From: Pseudomonadota bacterium
GTDB lineage: Bacteria; Pseudomonadota; Alphaproteobacteria; Rhizobiales; Rhizobiaceae
Assembly: GCA_023399465.1 (NCBI GenBank)
Contig: JAEWPB010000131.1
Coordinates: 1 to 6,911, forward strand
Direction: 5' to 3'
Length of the DNA stretch: 6,911 nt
The position numbers and the translations under genes were made by a program. This document shows positions 5,654-6,911 of this stretch, piece by piece; position 1 is the first letter of the stretch, and every line of letters begins with the position of its first letter. The notes below the pieces were generated by a model that worked only from the letters and a program-made list of their open reading frames with translations, did no database searches and had not been told where the DNA came from.

Positions 5654-6132
5654 TCAGAGCGACCAGTCGGTGAACTGCCGCCGCTCCTCGAGGAAGCGCG
5701 CGAAGCTGCGGTAGTCCTGCAGGTCCCGACCATGCTTGAGCCGGGGCGCGCAGGTCTCGCGCCGTCGCAGCCAGGCCCCGAGGTGAGGTCGAAGCCCGGG
5801 GCAAGCCGGATCACCCGGGCCGCGATGGCGATCGCCGCGTCCTGCCTTTCCCTGATGTCGGGATCGGGCGAGGGCGACGGCGGCCAGTCGGCGAGGATGA
5901 TGCGCAGCGCCCGCTCGGCATCCGCGAGCCGCGCCGGATAGGCGGCCTGCTCTTCCCCGGACAGCAGCGACAGGCAAGACGGCCGGCCGAGCGTCTCGTC
6001 CCACAACAGGCAGCGTCGATGCCGCCGGCAGGCGCCCGAGGCGCAGGCGGTCGCCGGCACCATCATGGCGGCGGTATCGAACATCAGTTGCGGTCGCATC
6101 AGCGCGGTGTCGATGCGATCTGGAAGGGGCAT
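5654..6132 (-). pseudogene. Small cysteine-cluster hypothetical protein, broken by a one-base deletion
   Basis: Translation starts at ATG 6130-6132 with a textbook AAGGAG (6139-6144) 6 nt upstream. The first 119 residues include a cluster of four cysteines (C30, C35, C41, C53, within ACASGACRRHRRC and PSC). A helical, acidic/Ala-rich part (SGEEQAAYPARLADAERALR) follows. At the GGGG run (CCCC on the plus strand, 5776-5779) the frame leaves the protein-like path. One base over, the neighbouring frame continues sensibly (WLRRRETCAPRL, then DLQDYRSFARFLEERRQF) to TGA 5654-5656. Restoring one G gives a 159-residue protein. As written, translation runs on in the wrong frame past 5654. It could be a recent pseudogene or a sequencing error in a homopolymer. 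I do not recognise the family. The cysteines and His38 suggest metal binding, which is only inference. It converges with the J-domain gene. Confidence 0.6.
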
Positions 6133-6152
6133 GCTGATCTCCTTGTAGCCAG

Positions 6153-6168
6153 CCTCGTCCGGACGAGG
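6153..6168. promoter_or_regulatory. 16-bp perfect palindrome upstream of the broken cysteine-cluster gene
   Basis: CCTCGTCC (6153-6160) is followed directly by its reverse complement GGACGAGG (6161-6168). It lies 20 bp upstream of ATG 6132, just before the ribosome binding site. It may be an operator for a dimeric repressor or, in RNA, a 6-bp stem with a CCGG loop. Confidence 0.45.
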
Positions 6169-6180
6169 GAGCGGGCCTCC

Positions 6181-6229
6181 TTGCCTGCGATTGCCTGCGC
6201 CGCCTGTCCGCAATTGCCTGTCCGCGAAT
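6181..6229. repeat. Cluster of short direct repeats
   Basis: TTGCCTGCG occurs at 6181-6189 and 6191-6199 (10-bp period). GCCTGTCCGC occurs at 6202-6211 and 6216-6225 (14-bp period). The shared core TTGCCTG is at 6181, 6191 and 6214. All lie 50-100 bp upstream of the broken cysteine-cluster gene. Confidence 0.6.
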
Positions 6230-6830
6230 GGCAGTCCCGGGCGGCTATTGCCGCGGACATGCGAAAACCGCCGCGCGCGGTCGCCCGCCGCGGTGTCGGC
6301 TATTGCGGTCCTCCCGGGCCTTTCGGCATTGGAAGGGATCGGACGGGGCGCTCGAAGCTGCCTCGTAAAAACTTGTATTCGTGGCACCTTCCAGCGCCCC
6401 GTTCGGCGGTTTTTGCCCGCGACTCCGGCCTCTCTGCTCCGGCAGGCCTTTTCCGGATTTCCGCTGCGGGCTGCCGGCGTTTCTGCCGGGCGGATGCCCG
6501 CGGCCACCGGCCGCCTGCGGGTCTTCGCGCCTCACAGACGCACCCGGCGTGATCGGGACAGTCAGGCGCCGCCATCCGCAGCGTCACCCGTGCCCCGCCG
6601 TCGGGGGGAGACCATTTTCCGCGAACCCCTGCGCCCCGGGCCTGCGATCGCCCGGCGCGCCGGCGCCGGTCCCGCCTCGCCGGGCACGCACACCCGGTGT
6701 ATCCGACGACGGAACGGGGAAATTCTAGCCACGGGTTTTGGGCGCGGGGAAAATGCGGGCCGGCGGAAACCGTGATGTCACTGGAATTGCTTGGAGATTT
6801 TTTCGCCGGGGCGGGCCGATGCGCGGTGTC

Positions 6831-6845
6831 TCCGTCATGCCGGAC
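6831..6845. repeat. Partial upstream copy of the palindromic repeat
   Basis: The 15-mer TCCGTCATGCCGGAC is identical to 6866-6880, 35 bp away, but is followed by unrelated sequence instead of the second stem arm. It looks like a truncated copy of the element. Confidence 0.65.
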
Positions 6846-6865
6846 AGGGGAGTATCCTATAATCC

Positions 6866-6911
6866 TCCGTCATGCCGGACTTGATCCGGCATCCAGCAGC
6901 GCGATGTCCAT
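6866..6911. repeat. Alphaproteobacterial intergenic palindromic repeat, reaching the window edge
   Basis: ATGCCGGA (6872-6879) and TCCGGCAT (6885-6892) form a perfect 8-bp stem with loop CTTGA, flanked by CCGTC and CCAGC. From memory, this CGTCATGCCGGACTTGATCC-type element is scattered through intergenic regions of many alphaproteobacteria. A shorter copy of its first 15 bases (TCCGTCATGCCGGAC) stands at 6831-6845 without the second half of the palindrome. The right boundary is not seen. Confidence 0.7.

Larger units (their letters stand above)
6133..6911. other. GC-rich gene-free stretch
   Basis: Several long frames are open here on both strands, but they are rich in Arg, Ala and Pro, lack ribosome binding sites and show no known motif, as expected for chance frames in GC-rich DNA. 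Identifiable contents are the palindrome at 6153-6168, the repeats at 6181-6229, two copies of CGGCTATTGC (6242-6251, 6297-6306) and the intergenic palindromic element at 6831-6911. Confidence 0.55.

Noticed and set aside
6191..6775. 194-codon plus-strand frame in the right-hand region
   Set aside because: Arg/Pro/Ala-rich composition, no ribosome binding site and no motif; typical chance frame in GC-rich DNA.
6858..6863. Exact TATAAT, a possible -10 promoter box
   Set aside because: No -35-like sequence 16-18 bp upstream and no gene within the window downstream; it lies between two repeat copies.
1..6911. CRISPR array, tRNA or rRNA genes, insertion sequence, toxin-antitoxin or defence cassette
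   Set aside because: No regularly spaced repeats with unique spacers, no cloverleaf or rRNA-like segments, and no transposase or defence-protein motifs were found.

Overview
The window is high-G+C proteobacterial DNA, most likely from an alphaproteobacterium of the Hyphomicrobiales (rhizobial) type. The evidence is the DusA and CspA sequences, the stand-alone J-domain protein, and an intergenic palindrome at the right edge of a kind common in alphaproteobacterial genomes. Species cannot be read from this window.

Layout, left to right. Positions 2-943 (+) are the C-terminal end of a large secreted protein: the last part of a bacterial Ig-like domain, then 17 calcium-binding RTX nonapeptides and a C-terminal type I secretion signal. 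Positions 944-1415 hold two hairpins but no convincing gene. Positions 1416-2614 (+) hold a membrane-bound GGDEF diguanylate cyclase. Its first codons are out of frame with the rest because of a perfect 11-bp tandem duplication at 1469-1490. Positions 2615-3020 hold no recognisable gene. Positions 3021-4055 (+) are dusA (tRNA dihydrouridine synthase). It converges on cspA (4164-4376, -), a 70-residue cold-shock protein with a clear Rho-independent terminator at 4099-4125.

A gene-free stretch of about 570 bp separates cspA from a divergent gene for a 200-residue J-domain co-chaperone (4949-5551, +). That gene starts with TTG and is preceded by a 7-codon leader frame whose stop overlaps the start. 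It converges on a small cysteine-cluster protein gene (5654-6132, -) broken by a one-base deletion. Positions 6133-6911 are GC-rich and gene-free. They carry a 16-bp palindrome, short direct repeats and, at the end, the palindromic intergenic repeat.

No multi-gene operon is visible; neighbouring genes are in separate or opposing transcription units. Two genes (secreted RTX protein, c-di-GMP synthesis) suggest surface or biofilm functions, but their link is only proximity. The segment from about 944 to 2996 has lower G+C than dusA onward. The window shows no complete undescribed multi-gene system. The strongest leads are the duplication-disrupted cyclase, the broken cysteine-cluster gene with its palindromic upstream region, and the overlapping leader frame before the J-domain gene.
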